Source of the DNA: Candidatus Eiseniibacteriota bacterium
Lineage (GTDB): Bacteria > Arandabacterota > Arandabacteria > JAGLYR01
Assembly: GCA_023132135.1 (NCBI GenBank)
Contig: JAGLYR010000005.1
Location: forward strand, 1-9,537
Length of the DNA: 9,537 nt
Direction of reading: 5' to 3'
A program made the translations under genes and the position numbers. Positions 6,855-9,537 of the stretch are shown in pieces (position 1 is the first letter of the stretch; each line of letters opens with the position of its first letter). The notes beneath the pieces are model-generated. The model did not search any database, was not told where the DNA came from, and worked only from the letters and a program-made list of their open reading frames with translations.

Positions 6855-7334
6855 ATGAGGAAGCTGACGCTGGTGCTGGTTCTGATGTGCTTTGTGATGG
6901 GTTGCGCAGGTGCGGCAACGCAGAGCTCGAGCTCTGGATCGTCCGTGCAGAAGGCAAAGAGACTCCCTCACAACTTTGACGCAGTCTGGGACGCGACAAT
7001 GGCGACTGTGGAGGATGTCGGATGGCCTGTGGATGTGAACGCAACGAACAGGAATGCCGGCATAATCGCTACCGAGCTGTTTCCCATCGGGTTTGATGAG
7101 ATCAACGAGTATGCCAGTTGCCCCAGGGGAATGAACGTGCAGATTATCAAGGGCCGGATGCTCGTGCAGATGGCTATTTCGCGGATGTCGGACTACGAGT
7201 CCAGTGTTGGCTTGGCGGTTCGCCTGGACGGCTGGGATGAGGGCGCCCAGAAGATGTGGCGCAGCTGCGAATCCGGTGGCAAGATCGAGAAGATGATCAT
7301 CGAGGGAGTCGAGAGACGCCTCGCTATCCATTAG
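6855..7334 (+). CDS. Small lipoprotein of unknown function (159 aa)
   Basis: The N-terminus MRKLTLVLVLMCFVMGC is a lipoprotein signal with lipobox VMGC and lipidated Cys17, followed by a Ser-rich linker (about 22-30). The mature part is about 143 residues. Its pattern, a helix near FDAVWDATMATVEDVGWPV followed by an asparagine-rich turn and GIIATEL, resembles the small alpha/beta domains of BamC-like and other envelope lipoproteins. I cannot assign a family. Two further Cys lie near CPRGMN and SCESGG and could form a disulfide. A GGGAGGG ribosome-binding site lies 2 nt before ATG 6855, with further purines upstream. The gene appears to be a single-gene unit, with its own candidate promoter and the strong terminator at 7358-7401. 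It is probably anchored in the outer membrane or the periplasmic face of the inner membrane. Confidence 0.8.
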   Translation: MRKLTLVLVLMCFVMGCAGAATQSSSSGSSVQKAKRLPHNFDAVWDATMATVEDVGWPVDVNATNRNAGIIATELFPIGFDEINEYASCPRGMNVQIIKGRMLVQMAISRMSDYESSVGLAVRLDGWDEGAQKMWRSCESGGKIEKMIIEGVERRLAIH

Positions 7335-7357
7335 CGAAAAGAGGAGCGAAGATATAC

Positions 7358-7401
7358 GGTGGCCCCGTTGACCTGTGGAGGTTGACGGGGCCACCTTTTT
7401 T
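7358..7401 (+). terminator. Strong intrinsic terminator of the lipoprotein gene
   Basis: Arms 7358-7373 and 7380-7395 pair over 16 bp: eleven perfect outer pairs (GGTGGCCCCGT with ACGGGGCCACC), two G-T wobbles, then three Watson-Crick pairs. The loop is TGTGGA, and six T follow (7396-7401). This is a textbook rho-independent terminator and the strongest hairpin I found in the window. Confidence 0.93.
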
Positions 7402-7411
7402 GTGGTATCAT
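7382..7411 (+). promoter_or_regulatory. Candidate promoter of the M1 peptidase gene, overlapping the terminator
   Basis: TTGACG (7382-7387, five of six consensus) and TATCAT (7406-7411, five of six) are 18 bp apart, and TGG just before TATCAT gives an extended -10. The -35 lies inside the right arm of the terminator hairpin. Transcription would begin near 7418, about 50 nt before the start codon at 7468. This is a pattern match and was not tested. Confidence 0.5.
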
Positions 7412-7467
7412 TCAATCTCGTCAGGTTTCAAGACCAGTTCACGCGTTCAACGACTGGGAGGTATCTC

Positions 7468-9516
7468 ATGAAGCGCCGGTTACTGGTTCTTCTGCCGGCT
7501 GTCTTGCTTGGCTTGGTTTCGATGGCTCTTGCGGATGAGGGAGCGGGGCGGAGTCTCCGCGCCATGGAGAAGTTCCCGGACCCATCGCAGTTCGAACTGG
7601 GGTCCAGGGAATGGTTCAGGATCATAGACGCCGCCAAGTACCGCTGGTTGCTGAGCGATGGGCGGATCGACAACTGTCCTCACTCCTTCGACGTTCTGCA
7701 CTACAATATTGCTATCGAGATTGATTTTGCCAACCAGCTCATATATGGCGACACGCGTGTGATCTCGATGAGCGAGGAGGCCGATCTGTCACAGATCGAT
7801 CTGGATTTTACAGTGCTCACTGTGGACGCTGTCATGAGCGGGGCGGGCGACACGCTGAGCTACGCGTACAGCGACCCGGTCCTCACCATTGATCTGGGGC
7901 AGGCCTATGCTGTGAACGACTCATTCGAGGTACGCGTGGTCTACCACGGACATCCCGGCAATGAGGGGGGTGGGGGCTTCGGCGGCTTCTACTTCGAGGC
8001 GCTGCCTCAGATGGCCTACCAGATGGGAGTCGGGCTCGTCGCCGATCCTCCTTCCATGGGCAAGTTCTGGTTTCCCTGCTGGGACTGGCCCTGTGACAAG
8101 GCGACAGCAGAGTACCATATCACGGTTCCGGGCACCGTGAAGAAGGCGGTGTGCAACGGCACCCTGGTGGAGACGGCTGTCGATACCTTGGCGGACAAGA
8201 CAACCTATGTGTGGTTGGCGGCTCATGAGATGGCGCCGCACGTGATGATGGTGGCAGCGCGGAAGTTCACGGAGATCGTGGATTCGACATACGACTGGAT
8301 TCACTACTGGGTGTTCCCGCCGGATGCCGAGGATGCGCTCATCCATTTTCAGAACGTCGATATCATGATGGATGGCTTCATCCAGCGCTATGGCCCGTAC
8401 CCGTTCGACAAGTTCGGGTATGTTAGCGCGACCCGAGGTGATATGGAGCACCAGACGTGTGTGACTCACAACGGGTATCTGGTGGGGCCGCACAACTACT
8501 ACGACTGGCTACTGGCCCACGAGATGGCGCACCAGTGGTGGGGAGACTGCGTGTCGGTGAACGACTGGAGAGACCTCTGGCTGAGCGAAGGATTCGCAAC
8601 CTACTCGGAGGCCATCTACCAGGAGCATGCGTACGGGATGGATGCGTATCATGACTACATGCAGGACAATCTGATGCATCAGGTTCTGACGTCGGGGGAG
8701 AACTTCCCGATCTATGACCCGGAGATTCTCTGGGGTACGACATCCTACGAGAAGGGCGGGTGTGTTCTCCACATGTTGCGTCATGTTATCGGCGACTCGG
8801 TTTTCTTCGACGGTCTGGCCGCGTACCGACAGGCGCACGAGTACGAGAGCGCCACGACGCCGCAGTTCCAGCAGGCGATAGAGACGGTCAGCGGGCAGGA
8901 TCTGGACTGGTTCTTCGACGAGTGGATTTACGACCGGCACTGGCCCGAGTACGAGTACTCCTGGCAGGTTTCGGCTTCGCGATACGGCTATTCCATGAAT
9001 CTCGCCATCGATCAGGTGCAGACTACGGGGCCGGTGTTCGCAATGCCCGTGGAGGTCGGGATCACGACGGTGGCCGGGGATACCCTGGTCACGCTCTGGG
9101 TTGACGAGGCCCATGAGTTGTTCAGGCTGGATCTGGGGGCCGAGCCCACCGCCGTCGATCTGGATCCGGCGAACTGGATCCTGGACGAGCATGAGGAGGT
9201 TGCGTACACGGAAGTCGGGGAACAGACCGCCCTGGTTCCGGACCTTCGTCTCGAACAGAACGTTCCCAATCCCTTCAATCCTTCGACTACCATCCGCTAT
9301 TCCGTCCCGGGACGGGAGCACGTCCGGCTGGAAATCTTCAACGCCACCGGCCAGAGGGTTGCCTGTCTTTTGGACGAACGCGTGCCGTCGGGTTGGGGAC
9401 AGGTGGTCTGGAATGGGAGGGACGATAGCGGGGAGGCCGTTGCCTCTGGGATGTATTTCTGCCGGTTGACGACGGACGCTGGGTGCCAGGTCAGGAGAGT
9501 TGTACTGCTGAGATAG
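7468..9516 (+). CDS. Secreted M1-family zinc metallopeptidase with C-terminal sorting/FlgD-like domain
   Basis: I chose ATG 7468 (682 aa), which has GGGAGG 6 nt upstream and opens a signal peptide ending MALA|D after residue 22. A longer frame would start within the terminator hairpin. The N-terminal beta-rich M1 domain begins near SFDVLHYNIAI (residue 73 on). The catalytic domain has the exopeptidase motif as GDMEH (324-328), zinc site HEMAH (His351, Glu352, His355), third ligand Glu374 in WLSEGFATY, and the transition-state Tyr427 in YEKGG. All zinc and catalytic residues are present, so it should remove N-terminal residues from peptides. The last 90 residues, from LRLEQN at 593 with PNPFNP at 600-605, form an Ig-like domain ending GMYFCRL...VVLLR. 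This is typical of type IX-like sorting or FlgD-like tails, suggesting surface display or release. The gene stands alone after the lipoprotein terminator. Confidence 0.95.
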   Translation: MKRRLLVLLPAVLLGLVSMALADEGAGRSLRAMEKFPDPSQFELGSREWFRIIDAAKYRWLLSDGRIDNCPHSFDVLHYNIAIEIDFANQLIYGDTRVISMSEEADLSQIDLDFTVLTVDAVMSGAGDTLSYAYSDPVLTIDLGQAYAVNDSFEVRVVYHGHPGNEGGGGFGGFYFEALPQMAYQMGVGLVADPPSMGKFWFPCWDWPCDKATAEYHITVPGTVKKAVCNGTLVETAVDTLADKTTYVWLAAHEMAPHVMMVAARKFTEIVDSTYDWIHYWVFPPDAEDALIHFQNVDIMMDGFIQRYGPYPFDKFGYVSATRGDMEHQTCVTHNGYLVGPHNYYDWLLAHEMAHQWWGDCVSVNDWRDLWLSEGFATYSEAIYQEHAYGMDAYHDYMQDNLMHQVLTSGENFPIYDPEILWGTTSYEKGGCVLHMLRHVIGDSVFFDGLAAYRQAHEYESATTPQFQQAIETVSGQDLDWFFDEWIYDRHWPEYEYSWQVSASRYGYSMNLAIDQVQTTGPVFAMPVEVGITTVAGDTLVTLWVDEAHELFRLDLGAEPTAVDLDPANWILDEHEEVAYTEVGEQTALVPDLRLEQNVPNPFNPSTTIRYSVPGREHVRLEIFNATGQRVACLLDERVPSGWGQVVWNGRDDSGEAVASGMYFCRLTTDAGCQVRRVVLLR

Positions 9517-9519
9517 CCT

Positions 9520-9537
9520 GGGTTATTCATGAATCCC
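9520..9537 (+). terminator. Possible start of a terminator hairpin, cut by the window end
   Basis: Three nucleotides after the M1 peptidase stop, GGG (9520-9522) and CCC (9535-9537) flank the palindrome ATTCATGAAT (9525-9534). This could be the stem of a terminator, but the sequence ends before any T-run can be seen. Confidence 0.25.

Noticed and set aside
7375-7467. Upstream extension of the M1 peptidase frame starting at GTG 7375
   Set aside because: It begins within the terminator loop, ahead of the likely transcript start, and would mask a clean signal peptide that starts at 7468.
8509-9321. Minus-strand frame of 270 aa inside the M1 peptidase gene
   Set aside because: It is opposite the zinc site and catalytic domain and its composition is not protein-like; it is a shadow frame.

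Overview
The window is a high-G+C bacterial chromosome segment with eight supported genes: seven clear ones and one small putative one. The best taxonomic hint is the C-terminus of the last gene, an M1 peptidase. It ends in an Ig-like tail that opens with a PNPFNP motif and resembles type IX-like sorting or FlgD-like domains. Such tails are common in uncultured lineages around the FCB group (Zixibacteria, Latescibacteria, Eisenbacteria, Krumholzibacteria). Lineage is inferred from this style only; no rRNA or other marker gene is present.

Layout. (1) 86-1667: a small putative membrane peptide followed 7 bp later by a secreted protein with TPRs and two degenerate retropepsin-like lobes. It is closed by a hairpin terminator near 1711-1741. 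(2) 1795-5617: a co-directional, tightly spaced three-gene cassette. It encodes a B12-binding-type radical SAM enzyme, a WcaI-like family 4 glycosyltransferase, and an epimerase closely matching the plant GDP-mannose 3,5-epimerase, with all five catalytic positions at one constant offset. (3) 5675-6664, minus strand: a Drg/Obg-like GTPase with a C-terminal TGS domain, convergent with the cassette. (4) 6855-7334: a small unrecognised lipoprotein with its own candidate promoter and a very strong intrinsic terminator. (5) 7468-9516: a secreted M1 zinc metallopeptidase whose best candidate promoter overlaps the preceding terminator hairpin.

How the genes work together. The cassette reads as a surface-glycan module. 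The epimerase would convert GDP-D-mannose to GDP-L-galactose (and/or GDP-L-gulose), the glycosyltransferase would transfer a sugar, and the radical SAM enzyme would modify a sugar, lipid carrier or related substrate. That link is inferred from gene order. The other genes look like independent units: a translation-linked GTPase and three exported proteins. I found no tRNA, rRNA, CRISPR array, insertion sequence or phage gene.

The most unusual points are the plant-type epimerase beside a radical SAM enzyme, the paired retropepsin-like lobes that both lack the active-site glycine, the GTPase with non-canonical G3 and G4 motifs, and the overlap of terminator and promoter at 7358-7411.
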